Origin: Eucalyptus grandis
Lineage: Eukaryota > Streptophyta > Magnoliopsida > Myrtales > Myrtaceae
Length of the DNA: 64,000 nt
Direction of reading: 5' to 3'
Assembly: GCF_016545825.1 (NCBI RefSeq)
Contig: NC_052614.1
Coordinates: 62,789,034-62,853,033 of the forward strand
Position numbers and translations under genes: made by a program. Of this stretch, positions 11,901 to 21,789 are shown one piece after another (within the stretch, counting starts at the first letter, position 1; the number at the start of each line of letters is the position of its first letter). The notes below the pieces were generated by a model. The model did not search any database. It had not been told where the DNA came from and was given only the letters and a program-made list of their open reading frames with translations.

Positions 11901-12134
11901 TATTTCGATTATTATTTTGTATTTGAGAATTTCCTATGTAGTTATCTAATCAATTTCTATTCCTAGAAATAGAAATTTTATTCTCGTTATCAAACCAGTT
12001 GTTCTAAATAGAAATTTTGAAAGTCGTTATCAAACGGGTTTTTTTGTCATAAACTTGTCCAGGGAATAGAAATTGAGAAATCAATTTCTGGCCAGAAATC
12101 AATTTCTGTTTCAGAAATTTTGTCATGCGCACCC
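8948..12134. mobile_element. PIF/Harbinger-type non-autonomous element carrying gene fragments (Pack-type candidate)
   Basis: The left end GGCTGCGTATGGTAAAATTT and the reverse complement of the right end, GGGTGCGCATGACAAAATTT, are inverted copies. Sub-terminal stretches on both sides are built of TTTCTATTTC/AATTGATTTC motifs. The element is flanked on both sides by TTA (8945-8947 and 12135-12137), the 3-bp TWA target duplication of this superfamily. No transposase is visible in its 3187 bp. Inside lie sequences that look like plant gene parts with splice sites (about 9190-11240). This is the layout of Pack-type transposons; the alternative is two unrelated ends framing host DNA by chance. Confidence 0.6.
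9190..11060 (+). pseudogene. Captured gene fragments with intron, including one PPR-like motif
   Basis: The left part looks like a 5' exon. A telo-box-like AAACCCTA at about 9233 is followed by GC-rich sequence up to a splice donor (CTAG then GTAATTTT, about 9761/9762). An AT-rich intron-like stretch runs to a strong acceptor (TTCTTTTGCAG, 10752-10762). The exon after it encodes YDEIISLCLDLGELDAA and continues with an amphipathic helix pair of about 33 residues ending GITVPD, the size and pattern of a pentatricopeptide repeat. It stops at 10935-10937. The phases of the two exons do not join in one frame, and the first exon has stops in every long frame, so the copy is non-coding now. I do not recognise the parent gene. 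Confidence 0.5.
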
Positions 12135-12137
12135 TTA

Positions 12138-14703
12138 GGTGCCCAAGTACAAATTGTTACTTTTGATTTCCCGAAAAGACATGAGCATTTCTCTGATTGA
12201 AGAAAAAGATTATATGCTTTTGGCAAATAAAGTTCAGATTTTGGGCATGTCCCACGACATAAATCCCCTTCGTTAACAATAATCATCATCATTAAGACAA
12301 CTCGTTTATCAGGCTTAAATATCATTTCCTCCACTCCCCTCCTCGAAGCGACTATTATAGACATAGAATCGGATAAGGGTCCTCCTTCCACTCTTCGATT
12401 CTCTCTCCAAACAGGCCAAATTCAAAGCTTAACTAAGTCGTGGAGTACTTCACTGGTCCCGTGATTCAAAAGCGGGTCCCAATCCTTTCAGATTCCAAAA
12501 AAGAACATAAGGATTGAAATCGATCGGTTTTAATTATATCGTTTTGTCGGCAACAATCAATTTGCAGTTCCATAGCATTTTTTTTTTTTCTGCTGGATGG
12601 TGACATTTTTGCTTATCTTGGAGATATGCGTGGCCATCGTTTTGATCAGCTTAAGAAGATGTTACCAATGATCTCTTGGGCCAACTCCAAAAGCTTGATA
12701 ATCAGCTCCATTTTTATTGATATATGTCTGATTTTTAAAAGACTTATTCGATGGAAAGCTTTTGTTTTATTTTATTTAATTTTGTGTTGCCCAATATGCC
12801 GATCCCACGTAAGAAAGATGTATGAATGCGAGATTCATAAATGGAAAAAGAAAAAGCAAGTACAAGATGGCGTGTGTAAAGATATACGTCTAATCTTTGT
12901 TCAAAAAAAAAAGATATACGTCTAATCACGGATTATTTAATGAGCAATCTTTTATTAGTAATAAATTTGTAGATAGAATAATTGGTCATTCTTCTTGTTT
13001 CTGGGTCGAATCACATGAGTTGCTTCTATTTATCTTCAAATAAAGTCTCTTTACTCAGCATCTGATCGGAGTAAGTCTCTTTTCAATTCCTTCGAGTCAT
13101 TTAAATTGTACCTCGGGGAGATTGGAATTATGAAGATTAGTCGAGTCCACTGCACAACCGAAGAGTTATTGTAATTATTCCATTACAGGTACGAAGTGCT
13201 TTTAGATTAATGATATGATGAGATCTCATCTGGCTATTTGAATAAGTAAAAAGCATCGGTGGATCAGATGGTGAAGCTCGTCTCCTCCTTGAATGCTAGT
13301 CCATTTCACCGGTTGTGGTTCGATTGAAGCCAACAGGATAGACCCAAGAGCTTGATTAGGACAATTCTCGATATTCAACTCGTTTCATAAGTTAATGTGC
13401 GCGAACTTTCTAGGAAATGGGCAAGAGGAAAAGGGAATCCACTGGTCTCCAAAAAGAGGAACATAGAGAAATCTAGGCTTTCGGAGCCAGAATATACGAA
13501 GCCCCTAAAACACGTCCGTAGACCGACCTCGCTATTGACAAAATCAAGAAAAAGACTTCACTGGAGCGAAACGGACAAAAAGTTGCCGTGTTCGGGGATT
13601 CACACGCTTCGCACTGAATGGAAATATCTTTGAAGACTCCGAGGATGGGCTTCCTCTTTCTTTTTTTTCTTTTTTCTTTTTTTCACATATCACTAGACTA
13701 ATCTCTGGCCCGTAAGTATGGAGTCCCCTAGTTCCGACCGGACGGGAAATTTGCATGGTCACACTGGTCTATAACTCTAGGGGTTAATCATAAGTCTCGT
13801 GATGTTCGGGAACTCTACCAGTGAATCAAACTGCAAATTCCCCCCGCCATCCAACGTTGAATCAGAGTGTGACAATACAACTACCTTAGAGTTGTTGCAG
13901 GTCAATGTCCCACGAAAAAAAGACAAAGTTGACAAGGCGTAAAAGAGACAGACGTGTCTTTTGTTGGTATCGTCTTGCTGAGAAAGATATTCCGCCTGTA
14001 CTAGAAAACCCGGTTTTCTTTTATGATATAGTATATCCTATTCCAGTTGGTCCAAAAATCCGGATCAGCAAACATAAATTCATTAGGGGCTCCAAGTGCT
14101 AGATGAAACTTGATGATAAAAAATCTCCATGAAGAGGTAATTAAATCAACTGGAACACTCGTGATTCATTTATTTTGATTTAACGGCTCCTCCTTTATAG
14201 TCTCTTGGGTACAAGAGCCTTTTATTTTTCCCCGTTGTTCGGCCCTTGTCCTCCTTCAAAATTAAATAAGTTTGAGCTCACGGAAGTCGCTTTGATTGGT
14301 GATGTACTAATGTTAGAAAATGAAATCCAGCTGTTTAACTGTGAGATGAAGGGTGACAAAATTTGGTGAACAAGGTTGGATATGTTTAATTCTTTGAGAG
14401 GAATTTCAAGCATGAGACATTGGCATGTCCGAACATAAGTACTTGGTCCGTTATCAAGGGGCTGCTAAGTTCCACCATGTATGTTAAATCTTAGTTTAAC
14501 ACGATCCGATTAAGTCGACCCACAAAGTAATCCTATCATAGTGCTCATGGCTATGAATGCTATGAACCATTCATAAATAGTCAAAGTTATTTACTCCACT
14601 TTAATGTGCTTGGACTGAGGTCAACAATTGATCATCGCAAAAATCAACTATAAGAGTGTAACTATGTAGGAAAATACCGAATTAATTCGAATACGTAAAC
14701 TGA
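12138..14703. other. Intergenic, AT-rich, no gene recognised
   Basis: No open frame resembles a known family. A piece at about 13124-13180 is a diverged copy of sequence at about 24050-24110 and 50295-50350 (the shared GGAATTATGAAGAT.AGTCGAGTCCA string), so fragments of the large repeat family occur here too. Confidence 0.45.
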
Positions 14704-15577
14704 TTAAAGCTGTATATAACCATTATTGACCATCCATTGCAGACTCCACTTGGCCTTGACATTCTTGAGGGTCCAATACGCCTGTCCGGACGTTGCTCTC
14801 CCTTACACCTCAAGCTGTGCCTTTGTGAATCTTTAGTAGTCTTCTTTTGTAGCTGTGCTCCGCTCACTTGCCACTTAGCCACCCATTCACCTTCACCCAA
14901 TTCGCAAATCAAATCAGCAAAAAAATTTGGTAAGCATTTCATATCATTCAGCTCTGAGCTTTCTCATCGTAAAAAAAATCGTCAGATGGTGTCACTGTTG
15001 GACTCACCCATAAAGCTGAGAGGACCGTTCACTGTGTTAACATTGTTCAACTAAGCCGTCCTGTTCAAGTAGATGAGATTGATGTTCTGTTGGACCGTCA
15101 TGTTGTCGAAGACGAGAACAGATTGTAGTAGTGCACGTCGAACACAGTCCTGGTCAAGCCATTGGCTCGAGGTGGTTCGACATCACTACGTAGGTCGTAG
15201 GGGAGTGCCTGCGCACTGCGTTGTATTCGGCCTTGTAGTACTTGGTCAAGGTGTTGAGGGCCACTCCTGGAGAGAGAGAGGCTAGTTGATGAGCTCGACC
15301 GTGTAGAGACTCAGGCTCTTTGCATACCTAAATAAAAAATGACATTTGGAACTCCAGATTTCTAAATTTGCTGTAATATTTTTTGTTATAGCATTCTGTG
15401 CAAAAAGTGAGTCGAAGAATTTACCTTGCAGTGAGGAATTCAATGGCAGCAACCGTTAACTGGATGTTAGCATCAGTGGCTCCCCATTCCTGAGATCCGT
15501 CCCTTGATGAGTTGTGTTCGTAACCATTTTGTGAACCTGGTGTTGGGGGCAGATCTATTATGATTTTCACATCAATT
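14704..15577 (-). pseudogene. GH5 family 'glucan 1,3-beta-glucosidase'-like pseudogene, C-terminal exons
   Basis: Three exons match plant GH5 beta-glucosidases, secreted or cell-wall-associated enzymes that cleave beta-glucans. Exon A (about 15577-15425) reads KIIIDLPPTPGSQNGYEHNS and SRDGSQEWG.TDANIQ and ends at an AG/GTAAAT donor. Exon B (15327-15008) reads YAKSLSLYTVELIN, a TAG, then LTKYYKAEYNAVRRHSPTTY VVMSN in family register. It then shifts frame before VNTVNGPLSF and ends at a GTGAGT donor. Exon C (14890-14704) starts GEWVA.WQVSG, shifts frame, and ends AYWTLKNV...WMVNNGYIQL with its stop at 14704-14706. In exon B an Asn-stop stands where family members have the catalytic Asn-Glu pair, so the acid/base Glu appears lost. 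The N-terminal exons are missing. Confidence 0.85.
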
Positions 15578-15978
15578 TTCCTACCAAAACTACGGAAATA
15601 TCACCTTAAATGTGGTCAATGCAAGACTTACGAGAGAGAATAGTGCAAATTTCATGCGGTCATTGATTTATGTGTAGACAGAACACCGAGGTTGAATATC
15701 ATAAGATGTATCGGGGATGATTGTCATGGATCTGATCCTATGTACTTAAGGCCCATTTAGAACTCGTTTCCTTGGACAGGATAATATGGAAAAGTGAAAA
15801 AAACGAATGATTGACTCGGTTATATATCACCCAACCGAAAGATGTGGTATAACTATTGCCCATGTAGCAAATACTTTTAGGTAACATGAGGATGAAATAA
15901 ACTGTAGACGAGTTCAGTTTATTTACCAAACGCGAACCAATGGGCTTCACTCTCACTCCGCTTGAGTATCATAGGTAA
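15578..15978. other. Intergenic, no gene recognised
   Basis: No coding signal. This is where earlier exons of the GH5 gene would lie, but none is readable. Confidence 0.4.
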
Positions 15979-15995
15979 TTAATTCACAGTGAGTT

Positions 15996-16203
15996 TTTTT
16001 TTTTTTTGTCGGTTCTACTCTAATCCTACTCTAATACTCACTCTCAGACTTGTTCCCTGCCTCCTTGCAGGGCGTGGGAGTCGAAATCCACTCCTGAAAT
16101 GAAATCATCCCTACCCCTAACTCCCTTGAGAAGATGGGGATTTGAACCCCCCACCTCCCCCTTTCAAGTTGGAAGGGTGGCCACTGGAGCGAACCCCTAG
16201 TGG
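15996..16203 (-). mobile_element. tRNA-derived SINE, full length with 17-bp target site duplication
   Basis: Identical 17-bp sequences (TTAATTCACAGTGAGTT) flank it at 15979-15995 and 16204-16220. Read on the minus strand it has an A-box-like GCTCCAGTGG (about 16181-16192), a consensus B box GGTTCAAATCC (16138-16148), a unique body and a poly(A) tail (T run at 15996-16007). The intact target duplication points to a fairly recent insertion by LINE machinery. About 208 bp, usual for plant SINEs. Confidence 0.85.
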
Positions 16204-16386
16204 TTAATTCACAGTGAGTTAAAAACATAGGTTTTTTCCTTTTTTTTTATCAGTGAAAGGACAAGCAACTACTAACATCATGACTACCATCTTTCGGTGA
16301 TTTAGGGCACCTTCACTTGTTACAAAATATGTGGTTTGGAGCCGTAATTATTCAATTGAGATATGTGGTTTCGATCCCGTCACTAA

Positions 16387-17270
16387 GGGCGCGTTTGGTT
16401 GTGTTTTGTTTAAAAATTGTTCCGTGGGAACGTAAATAGAAAAAAGTGTTTGTTAGGGGAACAATTTTTGAACAAAACAACACGTTTGGTAAACTTGTTC
16501 CAGGAATAAAAATAAACATAAACATATTTGGTAAATTTGGATAATTTTTTTATTTCTTTTATTTTTTCTATTTTTTTCTTATTTTTCCTTTTTTTCTTAT
16601 TTTCTTTTTCATTTTTTTCTTCTTTTGGCCGGTCGAGCTCGCCCGGGCGGCGAGGCGCGCCTCGCCGGCCACCGCCGGCGACGCCGACTCGCCCAGATCC
16701 GGCGAGGCCGAGGCTCGCCGGCCGCCCGGGCGAGCTCGGCCTCGCCGGATCCGGGCGAGATCGAGCTCGCCGGGCCGGCGCGAGGTCGGCCTCGCCTTGA
16801 TCCGGCGAGGCCGAGCTCGCCCAGCGGCGGGCAAGCCGCGGCCTCGCCGGGCCACCGCCGGGCGAGGCCGAGGCTCGCGGCCGCCGGGCGAGGTCGGCCT
16901 CGCCGGATCGGGCGAGATCGAGGTCGCCCAGCCGGCGCGAGGCCGACCTCGCCCAGCTACGGCGAGCCTCGGCCTCTCGGGGGGCGAGCCTCGGCCTCGC
17001 CGGGGCCGGCGAGCCTCGCCGTGGCTGGGCGAGGCCGCCGGCCCTCGTCGGCCGGTCGCCGGCCATGGCCGAGGCCGGCGACCGGCCAAAAGAAAAAAGA
17101 ACAAGAAAATAAGAGAAAAAAGAAAAAAAAAATAAGTGTTTCTCAAAAGTGTTTGAAATAAGAAACACAAATTTTGTGTTTCTTGTTTGTTTCTTTTTGT
17201 TCCTGGGAACAAAAAAACAGAAAAAGTGTTTAAAAACAAAAAAAAAAAAAGAATACAAACAAACGGGCCC
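16387..17270. mobile_element. PIF/Tourist-like non-autonomous element with GC-rich core
   Basis: The left end is GGGCGCGTTTGG and the right end, reverse-complemented, GGGCCCGTTTGT. TAA flanks both sides (16384-16386 and 17271-17273). The arms are AT-rich with GGAACA/TGTTCC and AAACA motifs. The core at about 16625-17090 is strikingly GC-rich and made of permuted CTCGCCGG/GGCGAGGC words. The long open frames through the core on both strands are composition artefacts. No transposase is present. Confidence 0.7.
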
Positions 17271-17273
17271 TAA

Positions 17274-17643
17274 TAGTCCCTCAAGCATTTTGAACCCAAA
17301 AAATCCTTCCACATGGATAGTTAGCAAATACTCAAAGATAAGGCAAATGAGAAATTGGCCTATAATAAGGATCGAACTTGAAGTCCTCATCGAACAATTT
17401 CGTCTCCTTCTTCCCTGCTGAGATCTTGAGTATCCTAGGTGCAGTAGATTTGCCCGACTAGTCACCACCTCTGTTCATGGGTGCTGCTCGTGTGGGTCTG
17501 GAAGCTCGGATTGGGCTTTGGGGGTGGTGAGGAAGCCCCATCCCGTCCTTCCCCCTTGCAGTAAGGCCCTAGTATGGATCTCTCCCTCCTAGTTTGTTTG
17601 TAGAGGTCTGGTTGGGCCGGTTTTTTTTTTTTTTTTTTTTTTT
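17274..17643. other. Region before the LINE, ending in a 20+ base T run
   Basis: No gene. The part from about 17450 on may be 5' untranslated DNA of the following LINE. A T run occupies about 17621-17644. Confidence 0.35.
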
Positions 17644-19247
17644 TGTGTTGGATGGCATCATCTTCGGGCGAGACTCATCCAAGTGATGGGAAAGGGAAAG
17701 GCACGACCTCCCCGTCTCCTCTAGTTGTTGAGCGGCTTGCTGGTAAACTGCCTCAGGCACCCCGACATCAGGGGGGTGGTGACGCGGGCACAAGTGGCTT
17801 CATTCGTGGGCCAAATGACAGGCCTGCTCGTGGTGGAAGTTTAAGGGGTCATAGCCGTTCTCGGGCCTCTCGTGCTAGACCTCAAGGGAAGCTTTCAAGC
17901 CCTTCTAGACCCCCCAAGCCAGGTCTTGGGCCAATGTGGCGAGGCTAGCCGCTAAGGGGTACAAGCTATCCTACATTCCCCCTTGGCTGTGGTCGAAGAG
18001 AGAGCTATGGTAAACTTGTCCGTCGAGGTGCTGCAGGCAGTTGATCCGAAGTGGAACGAATTCTTGGTGGGTTATTTTGTGGGGAAGCGACTTCCCTTTC
18101 AGCTCACCGAAGATGTACTTACGAGTACTTGGGGCCCAAAGCTTGTAGATGTTTTGGCAGACGACCAAGGCTTCTATTTCTTTCATGTGCCGGACCCGGT
18201 ATTCAGGATGAAAATAATAGAGGGACCGCTAACCATTGCTAGGGTCCCTCTTATTTTGCAGCAACGGAAGCCCTTTATGGAGTTAAAGAAGAGCAAACAA
18301 GCTTCTATCCCGGTGTGGATAAGGCTCAAAAATCTCTTTCTTGACTTTTGGTCCGCACCGACGATTAGTGCCATTGCTAGTTCCATTGGGAAGCTTCTAC
18401 ATGTTAATCAACGCACTGAAGGCAAGAGAATGATCTCCCATGCTAGAGTGTGTGTTGAAATCCAAACTAGCCATCCAAGAGTCTCTACGGTGAAAATCAA
18501 TGTGGAAGGTGTAGCTAGATCCATAGATGTGGAGTATGAATGGAAGCCCGTGGAATGCCTCAAGTGCGGGGTATTTGGCCACAATTGCAATGCCTTCTCC
18601 AAGGCCTCTCGGCCCACTGCAGCCCAAAAGGGCAAAGCTGCTGTTCATGCTGCTTCAACTCCTGATGTGGTAATTGATTTCGTCCCGGAAGCTCCTGTGA
18701 CTACTGAACAAGGCTAGAGGCAAGTTAAAAACAAGAAGAAGAAATCTCACCTTGTTGTAGAGGAAAGTCCATCGGTACCGACTATGTGTGATACACATAA
18801 GGCCCCTAAGGAACCTTTTACCTCGGGGCTGATTGGCGATGCTTCCTCTCCTTTAGATGAGATAGTCAACCCCTTGGATACGGACATCCCTGCTTTGGTT
18901 TGTTCAGCTGAGGGCGAGGGTGCATCGGACACTTCAAAAGATGATCTCCTTTCCTCATGCCCCTCGCCAAAGGCTGCCTTGGAGGATAGAAAGGCTAGCT
19001 CTAGTACCAGACCCTCCTCCTTCGACCATGCAAGAAAAGTTGCTAGCCTTGACGCCGGACCCTCCTCCTACTATGACAAGGCTAGCCCCTCCTTCCACTA
19101 GGAGTAAATCCTCCAAAAGGAGGTAAGTTCTTTTCTCATCTTGTAAATATGTAAATATGTACATAGGATGCTAGAATATCAGGGGGCTTGTCACCCCTCT
19201 TAAGCAAGCGGAAGTGAGAAACCTCATCTTGGCGAATCACTTATCCA
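17644..19247 (+). pseudogene. Plant L1-type LINE, ORF1 and first codons of ORF2 (truncated on the 3' side)
   Basis: ORF1 starts near 17652 (MASSSGETHPSDGKGK). After a stop at about 17946-17948 it continues at 17983-18717 with a DUF4283-type RNA-binding domain (FFHVPDPVFRMKIIEGPLTI...FLDFWSAP). A CCHC zinc knuckle follows (CLKCGVFGH), in which the last Cys is displaced. A TAG at 18715-18717 interrupts a Lys-rich stretch, and the frame then runs on to 19101. From about 19166 the start of the ORF2 endonuclease is readable (NIRGLVTPLKQAEVRNLI) with one stop. The sequence then leaves the LINE family abruptly. The nucleic-acid chaperone role of ORF1 is known for the family. Confidence 0.8.
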
Positions 19248-19690
19248 TCAGCCTACATCCCCAAACCGATGGCTAGACGGAGCGGGTTAATGCACTCTTG
19301 AAAATCTACCTCTGGCACTATGTGAGCAACGCACAGCTGATCGACGTGGCCTAATTCTCGTACAACTTGCAACAGAGTGAGTCCATGAACCAGAGCCTGT
19401 TCGAGATCGTGACCAAGCAGCAGTTGCTCACTCCGAGCGCGATCCCCTTGGGATATCGAGGAAGTAGTCCCTTTGCATACAAGTTCGCAAAAAAATGGGA
19501 CAAACATGCAAACTTGGCACTAGCGTGCCTACACAGGGCCATGAAGCACACGGAGAAATGGACTGACGAGCAGTGACGGCATGTAGAATTTCAAGTTGGG
19601 GACTTAGTGTTGGCCAAGCTACACTTGATCCTTCAATATTGTGACGTGCACAAATGGCTAATCCATTGCTATGAAGGCCCCTTTCGAGAC
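19248..19690 (+). pseudogene. Ty3/gypsy integrase C-terminal fragment
   Basis: The frame reads LHPQTDG-stop-TERVNALLKIY, FSYNLQQSES, NQSLFEIVTKQ, SPFAYKFAKKW, VEFQVGDLVLAKL, VHKWLIHCYEGPF. This is the end of a chromovirus-type gypsy integrase including the GPF-like DNA-binding part. The glutamine of HPQTDGQTE is a TAG and there are two or more further stops. It begins directly at the LINE break. Confidence 0.85.
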
Positions 19691-20081
19691 AGGATAAACT
19701 CGGATATAAGGGGATATAGATAGGATAAAATTATCTCATAGAGGAGGTGGGATAAATATGAATATGATTTCTAATGTCCATAATAAGAAAGTTATTTTTT
19801 TTCGAATAACAAACTTGTTAAATTAACAAAATTGAATTTATATTCAAAATAAATGGGTTGTAAATAGGATGAGTGGAAGGAGTCCTCCCATTACCTGATT
19901 TTTCCTTAACTTTAAAACCCATTTACAGCCGACTAAATTTTTAGAAGGATTAGGTTGTACAAGATCCCATGTACGATTGATGAACACGGCATTAAAAAAT
20001 TCATCTGTCACGGTTGCTTTCTAACGTGGGTCAAGCAAGAATGGCCATAGAGTAGCACATTGATGTCCCTTGGTGAAAGAG

Positions 20082-20246
20082 TGAGAGTGATTTAAAAAAA
20101 TATTGGGTTTAGAAGTTCTAGATTTGTCATGAATCTGAATAGGATGAGTGGAAAGAAAAAAAACGTAGTGATTTAAAAAAAAAATAGTGGGTTTTCTAGG
20201 TTTGTCACGAATTTGAATAGGATGAGTGGAAAGAAAATGAACGTTA
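20082..20246. repeat. Tandem duplication of about 80 bp, copy 1 only
   Basis: Two adjacent units share TTTGTCA.GAAT.TGAATAGG followed by ATGAGTGGAAAGAAAA. The second large copy (about 46527-46620) has one unit. Confidence 0.75.
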
Positions 20247-20832
20247 AGTGTAGGAGCTTGACATAGATGTAAAGAGGATTTGCAGTTTTGTTGTGGGAGG
20301 AATTTAATCGAGAGAGAAGTTAGGTTGGGACACAGTAGGGAGGGGCGGTGAAGGGGAGAAAGAAATGGAAGCAAGTTGGTGGGCAAAAAAGAGGAGGGAG
20401 GCGGTTAGGAGGTTAGGCTAGAGAAGAGGAGAGGGGCAAAGGAGTTTGAGTAGGATAGGAGGAGAGAGCACCAGAGGAGCGAAAGGAAGAATAAATTGAT
20501 TTGAATGAAACCAAAAACGAAGGGGCTCATCCTAAACAGTGGGTTACAGGACAAAGAATTGAAGGATTATATAAAAAGGAAAAATTCCTCTTGTCAAGCC
20601 AATCACGCCAAGCACGATGACTGATAAAAGCATGACCACTTGACTAATCAATACAATCATAGCTTTTGTGATTCGATGTGTACCCAAGAAATATACATGG
20701 CACAAAATGAGATGCTAACTTGTGACAAACACAATTAATTAAACTAGAACCCAAATAAAAAGTGGAAAGACTAAATGTCATAGATGACAAGATTGGGAAA
20801 TTTATCAATAGTGTAAATAGCAACGAAGAGCA

Positions 20833-21611
20833 TCAACCCAATTTGAAGAAAGCATATGAGCATAGATTAATAAGGATCAAGATATTTCGACTGTGTGTTT
20901 TGTGTTTTGATGGGCCATTTTGAGATGGTTTGCCTCCGTCATGAGTTTGTAAAAATTTAATTTTGGTGTTGCACATATTTTCAATGAAACAGTGAAAGTG
21001 ATAAAAGTGTGTATGCACTACAAATTTAATTTTCATAGCAAAGACCCAAGTAAACCGAGAGTAGTCATTATTGAATAACACAAAATATTTGAAACTAAAA
21101 ATAGATAAAATTGCACTCATCTAGACATCAAATGAATTATAATCAAAGAAAAATATGTATGATGACTAGCAAACTCAAAAGGCAATCAACGAGATTTGCC
21201 CATGAGACAGGATTCACAAGATACTAATCTAGAACTAGAATTGCAAACATAACTCAAAACTTGTCTACGAGGATGCCTAGGACAAGCGTGCTAGTGAGTG
21301 AGTGAAGTAGAGGAAGCCACGATAGGATGCAAGTGAAATGACATCAATAAGTTGGAAATTGGATAAAGACCATGAGGGCAGTTAGCATGGAGGAGAGTTT
21401 TCTCAGTTCATTAATCCTTCAAAGAAAAGGATGAACCGTTAAAATCAATAGCATAAGAAGTTCTGCATCCAAGTTGCGTGGCTAAGAGGAGATTGTGGGC
21501 AAGATTAGGGATGATACATGAGATAACAACAAAGATCGAGAATGAGTATGCAAAACAAAATGACACAAATAGTTCATGAATTTTGAGAATGACAACATTG
21601 CACATTTTCAT
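20833..21611 (-). pseudogene. copia integrase / pre-integrase remnant (copy 1)
   Basis: On the minus strand, 21611-21411 reads IPNLAHNLLLATQLG and FNGSSFSLKD, matching the protease-to-GAG-pre-integrase part of copia polyproteins. Stretch 21120-20833 reads NNDYSRFTWVFAMKIK and NTKIKFLQTHDGG, the integrase core with its DYSRF motif. The linking sequence is decayed. The matching copy lies at about 47215-47995. Confidence 0.75.
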
Positions 21612-21789
21612 ATCATTTATGGACTTGATTGAATATATATAAAAAATTCAGCAATTACATTGAACAAATTAAAAGTTCATGGGCAATATTGTATATTGGA
21701 TTAAAGTTTAAAGATCACATTGAACAAATTGAAAATTCATGTACAACATTACACATTAAACTAAAGTGTGGATACAACTTGTTTTATTA

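Noticed and set aside
13255..13330. Possible SINE (GGATCAGATGG ... GGTTCGATTGA)
   Set aside because: A- and B-box-like words are present but no tail or target duplication could be found.
16410..17468. Open frame of 352 codons, minus strand, and overlapping long frames on plus
   Set aside because: They run through the GC-rich repeat core of a transposon, are open in several frames at once, and have Arg/Ala/Gly/Pro-rich text without any domain.
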